This document shows, one piece after another, positions 1 through 8,275 of a stretch of DNA of 64,000 nucleotides; the first letter of the stretch is position 1, and each line of letters opens with the position of its first letter. The DNA is taken from the NCBI GenBank assembly GCA_001025035.1, contig LCZK01000005.1, positions 124,001-188,000 of the forward strand. Direction: 5' to 3'. The notes beneath the pieces are model-generated. The model did no database searches. It was not told where the DNA came from and was given only the letters and a program-made list of their open reading frames with translations. The translations under genes were made by a program, and so were the position numbers. Origin of the DNA: Actinobacteria bacterium IMCC26207 (GTDB lineage Bacteria; Actinomycetota; Acidimicrobiia; Acidimicrobiales; Microtrichaceae).

Positions 1-344
1 AGGTCAACAAAGTGAAACTGCACATTTTGCCGAGTCGTGAGATGTCCCCAGGTTCGGCTGTACTTCTCAGAAATATCGGCAAGCGCATCGAGCTGCGTGG
101 GAGTAATTGCTCCATACGGCGCTTTGATGCGAACCATCTGGTTGTGCCCACCTTGCCGCTGGCCATAGATGCCATTGGCCAGTCGGAACACTTTGAACAC
201 GTCTTCTTCAATCTCGCCAGCTAGGTACCCGGCAAGGGAGCGTTCAAACTTGCGGATATCGGCGACCATTCCGGCATCGATCTGTTGTTCAAGACCGTCG
301 CTTCCAGTGACCGTGCCGTCAGAATCAATCTCGATGGTGCTCAT
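1..344 (-). CDS. Nitrite/sulfite reductase, N-terminal fragment (cut by window edge)
   Basis: The first 114 residues of a siroheme-iron-sulfur reductase of the ferredoxin-dependent nitrite/sulfite reductase family, which reduces sulfite to sulfide or nitrite to ammonia. The reverse strand translates without a stop from ATG 344 to the window edge. It carries the N-terminal ferredoxin-like half-domain, with the hallmark GHLTTRQNVQFHF at the truncated end and NQMVRIKAPYGAIT before it. A clear ribosome binding site (GGAGA) lies 5 nt upstream of the start. The siroheme and Fe4S4 cysteine motifs would lie beyond the window, so nitrite and sulfite specificity cannot be separated here. Confidence 0.85.
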   Translation of the reverse strand, partial: MSTIEIDSDGTVTGSDGLEQQIDAGMVADIRKFERSLAGYLAGEIEEDVFKVFRLANGIYGQRQGGHNQMVRIKAPYGAITPTQLDALADISEKYSRTWGHLTTRQNVQFHFVD

Positions 345-437
345 GGGTTCTCCTGGATTGCAGCGGAAAGCGCTGCAGCAAGTAAGCGTTCGGGTGGGGG
401 AGTTAGCGTCTTGGATCAGTGCATGCAGGCTTAAACA

Positions 438-480
438 TGACTGAGTAGGTCAACTTTAGCAGCGAAACCTGACTAGTCCA
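438..480. promoter_or_regulatory. Candidate operator region upstream of the reductase gene
   Basis: Two related elements sit about 100 nt upstream of the reductase start: TGAC-N7-GTCA at 439-453 and the palindrome GACTAGTC at 471-478. On the reductase strand they read GACTAGTCAGG and GACCTACTCAGTCA. Assimilatory reductase genes are commonly controlled by small repressors binding such palindromes, but no regulator is linked here and the assignment is inference. Confidence 0.25.
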
Positions 481-519
481 GTCGGCAATTGCCGAACTGC
501 CCAGAAAAGGTCTGGTTTC

Positions 520-1926
520 TTAGCCTTTTCGCAGGAGTTCGGCCACACCAAAAGCCAAATCCAGCGACTGTCGACCGTTGAGGCGCGGATCACACATGGT
601 CTCGTAGCGCAGTCCGAGATCCCCGTCGAGCAGGTCCTCTGCACCACCTAGGCACTCAGTGACGTCGTCCCCAGTGAGTTCAACATGCACTCCGCCGGGC
701 CAAGTTCCTTCGGCCCCGTGAGCTTCAAAGAAGCCGCTGATCTCGGCGAGGATCGAATCGAAATGGCGGGTCTTTTGGCCGCTCGGCGCAGTAAAGGTGT
801 TGCCGTGCATGGGATCACAGGCCCAGACCACCGGGTGGCCAGCATCGGCCACAGAACGCAGCAGTGGTCGTAACGAGTCAGTGACGTTCTCGGCACCCAT
901 GCGGGTAATCAAGGTCAGGCGACCTGGGATGCGTTCGGGGTTGAGCGCTTCGCAGAGATCGAGCACTTGCTCAGTCGATGCCGTTGGGCCGACCTTGCAT
1001 CCGATGGGGTTGCGAATGCCGCGGAAAAACTCAACATGAGCACCTTCAAGGTCTCGTGTTCGTTCGCCAATCCACACCATATGTGCCGAGCAGTCGTAGT
1101 AGTCGCCCGTTAGCGAATCTTTGCGGGTGAGCGCCTCTTCGTACCCAAGGACAAGTGCTTCGTGACTGGTCCAGACTTCGGTCTGATGGAGCGCCGGGAC
1201 TGTCTCATGGTCGAGACCGCAGGCATCCATAAAGCGCAGGGCGCGCTCGATCTCTTCGGCGAGCTGCTCGTAACGCTGCCCCTGTGGGCTCGCAGATACG
1301 AACTCCTGATTCCACTGGTGCACTCGCGAGAGGTCAGCAAACCCTCCAGTGGTGAAAGCACGCAAGAGATTCAGCGTGGAAGCGGACTGGTGATACGCCT
1401 CAATCATGCGGGCCGGAACGGGGATTCGGGCCTTGGCAGTAAATGCCACATCGTTAATGAGGTGACCGCGAAAGCTGGGGAGTTCGACTCCGTCGATTGT
1501 CTCTGTGTCGGCAGATCGGGGCTTGGCGAACTGTCCGGCAATTCTGCCGAGTTTCACCACTGGCACCCCAGCGGAATATGTCAGAACAACGGCCATCTGC
1601 AAGATGACTTTGAGACGTTCACGAATGGAGTCGGCCGAGAATGATTCAAAAGATTCGGCGCAATCTCCGGCCTGCAACAGAAATGCCCTGCCCTCAGAGA
1701 CGCGACCCAGTTCGGCGGTCAGGCGGCGGGACTCGCCAGCAAATACCAGCGGCGGAAACCCACGAAGTTGTTTGAGGACTGAGTCGTACTCGTTGGCATC
1801 TGGCCAGTTCGGTTGTTGTAGCGCTGTTTTGGTCCGCCAAGAATCAGGGGTCCAAGAAACGCCAGAGGAGGAGCCCTCGCCAGAAATCTCGCTTCTAGAG
1901 TTGTCAGAGGAAGCCGTGCTAGTCAT
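520..1926 (-). CDS. aroG: Class II 3-deoxy-7-phosphoheptulonate (DAHP) synthase
   Basis: Condenses phosphoenolpyruvate and erythrose 4-phosphate to DAHP, the first step of the shikimate pathway. The 468-residue protein has the usual length of class II (plant/mycobacterial type) enzymes. Visible motifs include QAGDCAESF near residues 85-93 with the metal-binding Cys, CDPMHGNT with the catalytic-site His, GGVHVELTGDDVTECLGG with the metal-binding Glu, and CDPRLNG with the metal-binding Asp. The serine-rich first 25 residues are probably disordered. The ATG is preceded at 8 nt by TAACGT (1935-1940) and has no Shine-Dalgarno, which suggests a leaderless mRNA. Confidence 0.95.
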   Translation of the reverse strand: MTSTASSDNSRSEISGEGSSSGVSWTPDSWRTKTALQQPNWPDANEYDSVLKQLRGFPPLVFAGESRRLTAELGRVSEGRAFLLQAGDCAESFESFSADSIRERLKVILQMAVVLTYSAGVPVVKLGRIAGQFAKPRSADTETIDGVELPSFRGHLINDVAFTAKARIPVPARMIEAYHQSASTLNLLRAFTTGGFADLSRVHQWNQEFVSASPQGQRYEQLAEEIERALRFMDACGLDHETVPALHQTEVWTSHEALVLGYEEALTRKDSLTGDYYDCSAHMVWIGERTRDLEGAHVEFFRGIRNPIGCKVGPTASTEQVLDLCEALNPERIPGRLTLITRMGAENVTDSLRPLLRSVADAGHPVVWACDPMHGNTFTAPSGQKTRHFDSILAEISGFFEAHGAEGTWPGGVHVELTGDDVTECLGGAEDLLDGDLGLRYETMCDPRLNGRQSLDLAFGVAELLRKG

Positions 1927-1977
1927 CGCCCCACACGTTACCGGCCAGAGCCGCCCAGCCTGAAGTGCCAGAGCGGA

Positions 1978-2799
1978 TCAGGTTGAAGTGAGGGCCAACT
2001 CGCGAACCGTTCCCATCGCACGCTTGACGAGTCGGCGAGCAGCCTCGGCAGTGATGCCTAGATCCTCGCCAACCTCTCGGTAGCTCTTGCGTTGGCCATC
2101 AGAGAGGCCAAAGCGTTGCTCCACTGCGCTGCGGGCACGAGGGTCCAGAATCTCGAGCAGGCTTGTGAGCCACTCTGAATGCTCATTGTCGAGCAGGACA
2201 TCTTCGGGACCAGAATGGCGATCAGCGAGCATGTCGACGAGTTCGTTTGAGTCGTCGTCGCCGATGCTGCGATCGAGTGAGGTCGGTGTGGTCAGGCGGT
2301 GAAGCTCTGCGTTTGCGTCATCGAGCGAGTCTCCATCTCCAGAGACATTGCGCAACGCCGCGCGCAATGCTGCTGAGCGGTCACCGGGCAGTCGAACCAG
2401 AGAAGCTTTTTGGTCGAGCGCTCTTCCGATTGACTGCCGAATCCAGAAGGTGGCATAGGTCGAGAACTTGAAGCCTTTGCGCCAGTCAAACTTGTCTACG
2501 GCATGCTCCAGACCCAGATTGCCTTCTTGGACAAGGTCAAGCAGGTCCATTCCTGGCGGCAACGGGTAACGCCGAGCCACGCTGACCACGAGTCGAAGGT
2601 TGGAGCGAATAAACCGGTCCTTTGCAGCATCTCCTGCGGCAATGGCTGATCGGATATCTCGGGTGCGTTCTCCCGCATCTCTTCGAGCTCTGGCCTCGTG
2701 GCCGAGTTCGATCACCTGGGAAAGTTCGCGTTCTTCTACTGCGTCAAGCAGTGGAACCCTTCCAATTTGGTTGAGATACATACCAACGGAGTCACTCAT
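1978..2799 (-). CDS. Sigma-70 family RNA polymerase sigma factor (non-primary)
   Basis: A 273-residue sigma factor with an N-terminal region 1.2 helix (VGMYLNQIGRVPLLDAVEE), region 2 (NLRLVVSVARRYP, LDLVQEGNLGL, FSTYATFWIRQSIGRAL) and a C-terminal region 4 with a helix-turn-helix (YREVGEDLGITAEAARRLV). Region 3 is short and divergent. The primary sigma factor is encoded at 55247, so this is an alternative group 2/3-like factor. The frame is open 58 codons further upstream, but ATG 2799 starts the recognisable homology and leaves room for a promoter divergent from nadD. Which stress or stage it serves cannot be read from the sequence. Confidence 0.9.
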   Translation of the reverse strand: MSDSVGMYLNQIGRVPLLDAVEERELSQVIELGHEARARRDAGERTRDIRSAIAAGDAAKDRFIRSNLRLVVSVARRYPLPPGMDLLDLVQEGNLGLEHAVDKFDWRKGFKFSTYATFWIRQSIGRALDQKASLVRLPGDRSAALRAALRNVSGDGDSLDDANAELHRLTTPTSLDRSIGDDDSNELVDMLADRHSGPEDVLLDNEHSEWLTSLLEILDPRARSAVEQRFGLSDGQRKSYREVGEDLGITAEAARRLVKRAMGTVRELALTST

Positions 2800-2975
2800 G
2801 TGAGACAACTTTCGTGTTGTGGCCAAATCTGGCCGCTCGGCCGCTCGAGTTGAGCGGAGGAAATAGTTACGTTGACGGATGACAGGTTGTGTTTTTCCGT
2901 CCTTCTTGGTATCGGCCCTCAAGCCGAGGAGTTGAGGATACCGATTAAATATTCTTCTGGGCCTACCATTCACCT

Positions 2976-3602
2976 ATGCAGCTGAGCGCTCCATCAGAAA
3001 CAGAGAGCGGCGCGCGGCCAGTCAGAATCGGGGTTTTCGGCGGAACCTTCGACCCGCCGCACATCGGCCACCTCGTGACGGCGATCAACGTTCGCTACGC
3101 GTTGAGTCTGGATCGAGTGCTCTTGGTGGTTGCCAATGAGCCTTGGCAGAAAGTGGGATCGCGCACACTCTCCTCTGCCAAGGATCGCCTTGCGATGGTT
3201 CAGGCGGCAGTGGCCGCCGAGGAGGGAATCGAGGCGAGTGACATCGAGTTGCAACGAGGTGGTCCCTCGTACACCGTGGACACGCTCCAAGCCCTTCGGA
3301 CCCTAGAACCGAACAGCGAACTCTTCTTGATTCTCGGCGGCGACGCAGCAGCTGGCCTCGACAGCTGGGAACGCCCAGATGAGGTAGCCAAGTACTGCCA
3401 GATCATCGTGGTGGACCGACCTGGGGTGCTGAGTGAGGTGCCCCCGGGCTTTACAGCCGAGCGAGTTGCGGTACCGAGACTCGAAGTGTCCTCAACTGAC
3501 CTGCGACAGCGTGCTGCAACAGCGGCACCGTTGCAGCACCTGATCCCCGAGCCGGTGATCTCTTTGATATCGCAACTTGGCCTCTATGGTGATGAGCAAT
3601 GA
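2976..3602 (+). CDS. nadD: Nicotinate-nucleotide adenylyltransferase
   Basis: Transfers AMP from ATP to nicotinate mononucleotide in NAD synthesis. The 208-residue protein has the nucleotidyltransferase motif GVFGGTFDPPHIGHL near its start (residues 19-33) and the C-terminal SSTDLRQR that completes the active site. TACCAT (2964-2969) lies 6 nt before the ATG and there is no ribosome binding site, so the transcript may be leaderless. The stop overlaps the next start by 4 nt (ATGA), making nadD the head of a nadD-LCP-rsfS operon. Confidence 0.96.
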   Translation: MQLSAPSETESGARPVRIGVFGGTFDPPHIGHLVTAINVRYALSLDRVLLVVANEPWQKVGSRTLSSAKDRLAMVQAAVAAEEGIEASDIELQRGGPSYTVDTLQALRTLEPNSELFLILGGDAAAGLDSWERPDEVAKYCQIIVVDRPGVLSEVPPGFTAERVAVPRLEVSSTDLRQRAATAAPLQHLIPEPVISLISQLGLYGDEQ

Positions 3603-4933
3603 GTGGCCCGCCGCAAGAAACCCTTGCCTCCGATCCGACTGCTCCAGATCCGACTGCGGCAGATCCGACTGCTAGCGCAACCGCGACCGGCAGCTCACAG
3701 CCAGTTGTCCGAGCAGCAATGCGTCAACGCAAGGCCAATAAACGCCGGCATCAAGCAACTGTCATGCAGGGGGTGCTGACCTTTTTGTTTGTGGTGGCTC
3801 TGATCGGTTTGGGGTTTGTTGGCTGGAAGTCCGCCCTCAAAATTACGGGCGGGCGAGTCTCCGAAGTGACAGACCCCGCCGCACCAAACTTTATTGCCAA
3901 GGTCGAGCCCACCAACGTTGACCTAGTCGCAGTCACCGCTGCGGACGGGTCACTCCTGACAGCGTTGTTCCTTTTGTCGGATCCGGCGGGCAAGCAGAAG
4001 AGTGCCGATGCGGCAGCAAACACAGTGGTGGCAGTTTCTTCTGGTTTGATCCTGTGGGAGTTCGAAGATGCACCACCAGATAGTGCAGCCAACATCTATG
4101 CCTCTGGCGGAATCGACGCACTCAGCCTCCGCCTTGGTGCCGACCTGAGCTTTGGTACGACGAGTTCTTCAGAGGTGCCGAGCACCGTCATTGATGAGCT
4201 TGCCCTTGCAGCCGGACCGCTCACTCTTGATCTTCCCGACAGTGTTCTTGGCCCCGACGAATCGGGCGCACTTGTTGTTAAATATCCAGCGGGCGCACTT
4301 GTTCTGCAGCCCGAACAGGTCACTGAGTTCCTAGGGTTTCGCGGAACAGAGGAACAAGAACTCAGCAGGTCGCTTCGGCTTCAGATGGTTTGGGCCAAGT
4401 TGCTCGAGGCAGTCGGTGCTAGCGAGAGTTCTACCAAGGGCAGTCTCTCGCTGCCGTCTTCCGCCTCGGAGGAGCTGACATCATTCGCTGATTTGTTTAG
4501 TCAGATGTCGAGCGCCCAAATATCGTTGACCACCCTTCCCACAACCGAAGTGGTGCTGAACATGTCACCGCCAGTGAAGCTCAATCAGATTGACGAACTG
4601 GCCATTCCTGGTTGGGTGGGGGAGTTTGTTCCCTTTCCCGTATCTGCTTATCCCGGCCAGCGCGCCACCGTTTCTATGTTGAACGGAACCACCGACAAGC
4701 GGTTGCTCAACCTGTCCGCTCCCAAGGTGGTCGCTGGTGGTGGGCAGATCTCGCTTGCAGGCAATGCTGCATCCTTTGATCTTGCAACCTCGACGGTTGA
4801 ATACACCGAGTCGGGGTCCAAAGCAGCGGCTGAGGCGATTGCTCAACAACTCGGTTTGCCGGCCACTTTGAGCACTGATCAGAACAGCAACGTCGACGTG
4901 ACGGTCACGATGGGTCAAGATCTTCTTCCATGA
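3599..4933 (+). CDS. Membrane-anchored LCP-like protein with LytR C-terminal domain
   Basis: A 444-residue single-pass protein. A Pro/Thr-rich cytoplasmic tail contains three tandem DPTA units and a basic stretch, followed by a membrane segment at about 55-76, a divergent LytR-CpsA-Psr-like extracellular domain, and a C-terminal LytR_C domain (VSMLNGTTDKRLLNL and LAGNAASFDLATSTVEY, about 345-440). LCP enzymes attach glycopolymers to peptidoglycan using conserved arginines, including an R-x-D-T type motif. Here the matching stretch reads ADGSLLTALFLLSDP and lacks it, so catalytic activity is doubtful. The gene sits in the usual actinobacterial slot between nadD and rsfS and overlaps both. Confidence 0.75.
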   Translation: MSGPPQETLASDPTAPDPTAADPTASATATGSSQPVVRAAMRQRKANKRRHQATVMQGVLTFLFVVALIGLGFVGWKSALKITGGRVSEVTDPAAPNFIAKVEPTNVDLVAVTAADGSLLTALFLLSDPAGKQKSADAAANTVVAVSSGLILWEFEDAPPDSAANIYASGGIDALSLRLGADLSFGTTSSSEVPSTVIDELALAAGPLTLDLPDSVLGPDESGALVVKYPAGALVLQPEQVTEFLGFRGTEEQELSRSLRLQMVWAKLLEAVGASESSTKGSLSLPSSASEELTSFADLFSQMSSAQISLTTLPTTEVVLNMSPPVKLNQIDELAIPGWVGEFVPFPVSAYPGQRATVSMLNGTTDKRLLNLSAPKVVAGGGQISLAGNAASFDLATSTVEYTESGSKAAAEAIAQQLGLPATLSTDQNSNVDVTVTMGQDLLP

Positions 4934-5331
4934 CTTCCCCTTCGCAGACCAATCCCGACCAAATACCTGCAACTGCGCGGGAGCTTGCTACTACGGCCGC
5001 TCGTGCAGCCGACAGCAAAGGTGCAACCGAGATTGTGATTCTCGATGTTGCTCCCGTCATGGGCATCTGCGAGCTCTTCGTCATCCTTACTGCTTCGAAC
5101 ACGCCCATGGTGAAGGCCGTGACAGATGAAATTCAGCAGCGCATTAGCGAGGACTGCAATCAGAATCCCCGAGCTATCGAAGGGGCCGATGGCAGACGTT
5201 GGGTGCTGTTGGACTACGGCGACGTGGTGATTCATATCTTCTTGGCTGAAGATCGTGAGTTCTACCGACTTGAGCGCCTCTATGCAGACTCGGCACAACA
5301 GGACTGGCAACTCGGCACACCATCGGCCTGA
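4930..5331 (+). CDS. rsfS: Ribosomal silencing factor RsfS
   Basis: A 133-residue member of the RsfS/Iojap family, which binds ribosomal protein uL14 on the 50S subunit and blocks joining to 30S in nutrient limitation. Typical family sequence runs through TEIVILDVAPVMGICELFVI, the EGADGRRWVLLDYGDVVIHIF segment and the terminal EDREFYRLERLYAD. It overlaps the upstream gene by ATGA and is followed 21 nt later by a strong hairpin terminator, so it ends the operon. Confidence 0.95.
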   Translation: MTSPSQTNPDQIPATARELATTAARAADSKGATEIVILDVAPVMGICELFVILTASNTPMVKAVTDEIQQRISEDCNQNPRAIEGADGRRWVLLDYGDVVIHIFLAEDREFYRLERLYADSAQQDWQLGTPSA

Positions 5332-5352
5332 GATAACTGCTGGGTACATGCA

Positions 5353-5381
5353 AGAAGACCCGGCTCAGGGCCGGGTCTTCT
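5353..5381 (+). terminator. Hairpin terminator after rsfS
   Basis: A perfect 12-bp stem, AGAAGACCCGGC (5353-5364) with GCCGGGTCTTCT (5370-5381), encloses a 5-nt loop. It lies between rsfS and the convergent tRNA-Ala gene. Its A-rich and T-rich stem ends would allow function on both strands. Confidence 0.85.
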
Positions 5382-5398
5382 GTACTGCGGGGTGCTTG

Positions 5399-5472
5399 TG
5401 GAGCCGATGAGAATCGAACTCACGACCTCTTCCATGCCATGGAAGCGCTCTAGCCAACTGAGCTACGGCCCC
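5399..5472 (-). tRNA. tRNA-Ala (anticodon GGC)
   Basis: The reverse strand folds into a complete 74-nt cloverleaf. The acceptor stem GGGGCCG/CGGCTCC contains the G3-U70 wobble pair that defines alanine tRNAs. The anticodon stem CTTCC/GGAAG encloses loop ATGGCAT, giving anticodon GGC. The TTCGATT T-loop is present. CCA is not encoded (CAA follows the discriminator A). Confidence 0.96.
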
Positions 5473-5596
5473 GCACGAGGGGCAACCTTAGCGGTCACCC
5501 CGCAGAGTGTGGAATTTGAGCGAATAAGACTCTTTATTCTGAGGGGTTGCCCCTGCGGTTTCGGGGTGTCGGCCTTGACCTCACTACGATCAGGTC

Positions 5597-8173
5597 ATGT
5601 CAGATTCTCGTTCCGGCTCAGATGTAGAACTCTTCGAGCCATACGATCCTCAAACGATCGAGCCCAGATGGCAGCAGTACTGGATGGATCAGGGCACCTA
5701 CGAGGTGGACAACGACGACCCACGTAATCGCTATTACGTATTGTGCATGTACCCCTACCCCTCGGGCGCTGCGCATATGGGCCATGTGCGCAACTACACC
5801 TTTGGCGACCTGCTGACTCGCTACCGGACTATGAGCGGGGATGCAGTCCTGTCTCCAATGGGCTTCGACAGTTTCGGACTACCTGCAGAGAACGCTGCCA
5901 TTAAGACGGGCCGTCACCCCCGAGCGTTTACCGACGAGAGAATCGAGCAACTTCGAAGCTCGATCACCCGCATCGGTGGTGTGTACGACTGGCGGCGAGA
6001 GGTCAAGAGCCACGATCCCAGCTATATGCGCTGGACCCAATGGATCTTCTTGAAGTTCCTCGAGAACGGCTTGGCCTATCGCAAAGCGGCAGCAGTGAAC
6101 TGGGACCCTATTGACCAGACAGTGCTCGCCAACGAGCAGGTGCTGGCCGATGGAACTGCTGAACGTTCCGGTGCCGTGGTTGAGAAGCGAGATCTTGAGC
6201 AGTGGTATTTCCGGATAACTGATTACGCACAGCAGTTGCTCGATGACCTTGACCAAGTTGATTGGCCCGAGCGGGTCGTGACACAGCAGCGCAACTGGAT
6301 CGGTCGTTCTGAAGGCGCCCAATTCGACATGGCAGTTGTTACGGCTGACGGACAAGCCGTGCTGTCAGAAGAGATAGCCACGCCACTGCAGTTCAGTGTC
6401 TTTACCACTCGCCCTGATACGGCATTTGGCATGACCTTCTGCGTGTTAGCACCCGAGCACCCGCTCGTCGCCGAGATCGTGAGTGAGTCGCTACGTGAAC
6501 AAGTCGAAGCCTTCATCACGTTGGCTCGATCCACATCCGAGATTGATCGACTCTCCACTGAACGCTCCCTAGCCGAGCGTGGCTGTTTCACCGGCGCCTA
6601 CGCAACGAACCCGTTTACGGGGGACACAGTCCCGATCTATCTGGCCGACTATGTCTTGGCCACCTATGGCACGGGCGCCGTGATGGCAGTTCCTGGTGAA
6701 GACCAGCGTGACTTTGAGTTTGCTTCGATCTTCGGCTTGGAAGTCATTGAGACAGTGCAGCGGCCCGAAGGCTTTCAGGGCGGTGCGTTCACCGGGGATG
6801 GCCCGCATATCAATTCTTCCTCTGCAACCCATGCAGTGGCCGCAGCCGAGCTCAACCTGAACGGCCTGAACATCGCCGAAGCCAAAAACGCGGCTATGGA
6901 TTGGTTGGAAGCGACCGGACTCGGCGAGCGGAAGGTCAACTTCCGTTTGCGTGACTGGTTGCTTTCTCGTCAGCGCTTCTGGGGCTGCCCCATTCCAATC
7001 GTGTACTGCGATGCCTGCGGAATTGTTCCCGTTCCCGAGGACCAACTCCCAGTCCTTGCGCCTGATGATGTGGAGTTCACCCCAACAGGGCAATCACCGT
7101 TGCTCTCCCATGAAGGGTTTCTTCATACCACTTGCCCAACTTGTGGAGCGCCTGCTCGTCGAGAGACGGACACGATGGACACGTTCGTTGATAGCTCGTG
7201 GTACTACTTACGCTTTACTGATCCGTGGTCCGAAGATGCACCGTTTCGTCAGGATCAGCTTGCGCAGTGGATGCCGGTGGACCAATACATCGGTGGGGCC
7301 GAACACGCTGTGCTGCACCTGATGTACGCCCGGTTCTTCACCAAGGCGCTGTCCGATCTGTCGGTGCTCCCAGCGAATCTTCGCGAGCCTTTCCAGCGAC
7401 TCTTCACTCAGGGGATGATTCGCCTTGATGGTGCAAAAATGTCGAAGTCCAAAGGAAACCTCGTTGCTCCAGAGGAAATCATCGACACCCTTGGAGCAGA
7501 CGCACTGCGGCTCAGCCATCTAGCAGTCAAGCCGCCCGAAGAAGATGTTGATTGGGAAGATGTTGGACTTGAGGGTTGCCATCGCTTCCTGCTGCGTCTC
7601 TGGAGACTGGCAGTGCCCGGCTCGGATCTGACTTCGGATCTGCGCGAGGGCGAGCCTGAGTCAGTAGACCAAGAGATTGTGCGTGCCACGCATGTTCTCA
7701 TTGACGGCATCTCAAAGGACTTTGACCGCTGGTCCTACAACGTCGCCGTTGCCAAATACATGGCCTTCTTGAATGAGCTCTATCGCTACGTGCAGGCGCC
7801 CGAGCACGCGCATGGCCCAACGCTGCAGGCCTCTGTCAACACCTTGTTGCAGTTGCTTGCTCCGGCTTGCCCACACATGACTGCTGAGCTCTGGGCGGCC
7901 CGCCACCTAGCTCAGCCAGATGGCGAGCTAGCTCATGTGCATACCACTGCTTGGCCCACTGCCGATCCTGAGTTGCTTGTCCAAGAATCGGCGACACTGG
8001 TGGTGCAGATCAACGGCAAGGTGCGGGACCGGATTCTGGTTGCCTCTGATGCCGATGAGGCAGCCTGTTTGGCCGCTGCGCTGGAGTCAGACAAGGTGCA
8101 ACAGCAACTCCAAGGCGCCGAACCTCATCGGGTTATTGCTCGCCCACCAAAGCTGCTCAATCTGCTGGTCTGA
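5597..8173 (+). CDS. leuS: Leucyl-tRNA synthetase
   Basis: A class I aminoacyl-tRNA synthetase of 858 residues that charges tRNA-Leu. Visible are the HIGH-type motif (YPYPSGAAHMGHVRNYT, about 52-68), the CP1 editing domain with its T-rich TTRPDTAFGMTF segment, a zinc-binding-like pair (YCDACG and CPTCGAP), the leucine-specific region, and KMSKS (about 613-617) followed by the anticodon-binding domain. TACGAT (5585-5590) lies 6 nt before the ATG with no ribosome binding site. Confidence 0.98.
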   Translation: MSDSRSGSDVELFEPYDPQTIEPRWQQYWMDQGTYEVDNDDPRNRYYVLCMYPYPSGAAHMGHVRNYTFGDLLTRYRTMSGDAVLSPMGFDSFGLPAENAAIKTGRHPRAFTDERIEQLRSSITRIGGVYDWRREVKSHDPSYMRWTQWIFLKFLENGLAYRKAAAVNWDPIDQTVLANEQVLADGTAERSGAVVEKRDLEQWYFRITDYAQQLLDDLDQVDWPERVVTQQRNWIGRSEGAQFDMAVVTADGQAVLSEEIATPLQFSVFTTRPDTAFGMTFCVLAPEHPLVAEIVSESLREQVEAFITLARSTSEIDRLSTERSLAERGCFTGAYATNPFTGDTVPIYLADYVLATYGTGAVMAVPGEDQRDFEFASIFGLEVIETVQRPEGFQGGAFTGDGPHINSSSATHAVAAAELNLNGLNIAEAKNAAMDWLEATGLGERKVNFRLRDWLLSRQRFWGCPIPIVYCDACGIVPVPEDQLPVLAPDDVEFTPTGQSPLLSHEGFLHTTCPTCGAPARRETDTMDTFVDSSWYYLRFTDPWSEDAPFRQDQLAQWMPVDQYIGGAEHAVLHLMYARFFTKALSDLSVLPANLREPFQRLFTQGMIRLDGAKMSKSKGNLVAPEEIIDTLGADALRLSHLAVKPPEEDVDWEDVGLEGCHRFLLRLWRLAVPGSDLTSDLREGEPESVDQEIVRATHVLIDGISKDFDRWSYNVAVAKYMAFLNELYRYVQAPEHAHGPTLQASVNTLLQLLAPACPHMTAELWAARHLAQPDGELAHVHTTAWPTADPELLVQESATLVVQINGKVRDRILVASDADEAACLAAALESDKVQQQLQGAEPHRVIARPPKLLNLLV

Positions 8174-8275
8174 ACTGCTGGTCTGAACTGCCGGGCAGGG
8201 CCCTTTTCGCACTGAGCGATCTCGACCTTCGCTAGTTTCTTGTAACCGTGAACGACTCTGGAGTGTCAAAGCATC

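Noticed and set aside
2800-2973. 58-codon N-terminal extension of the sigma factor
   Set aside because: It has no sigma-factor similarity and would cover the whole promoter region divergent from nadD.
5392-5727. 111-codon plus-strand frame across tRNA-Ala and the leuS start
   Set aside because: It is a chance frame over a tRNA gene and the beginning of leuS.
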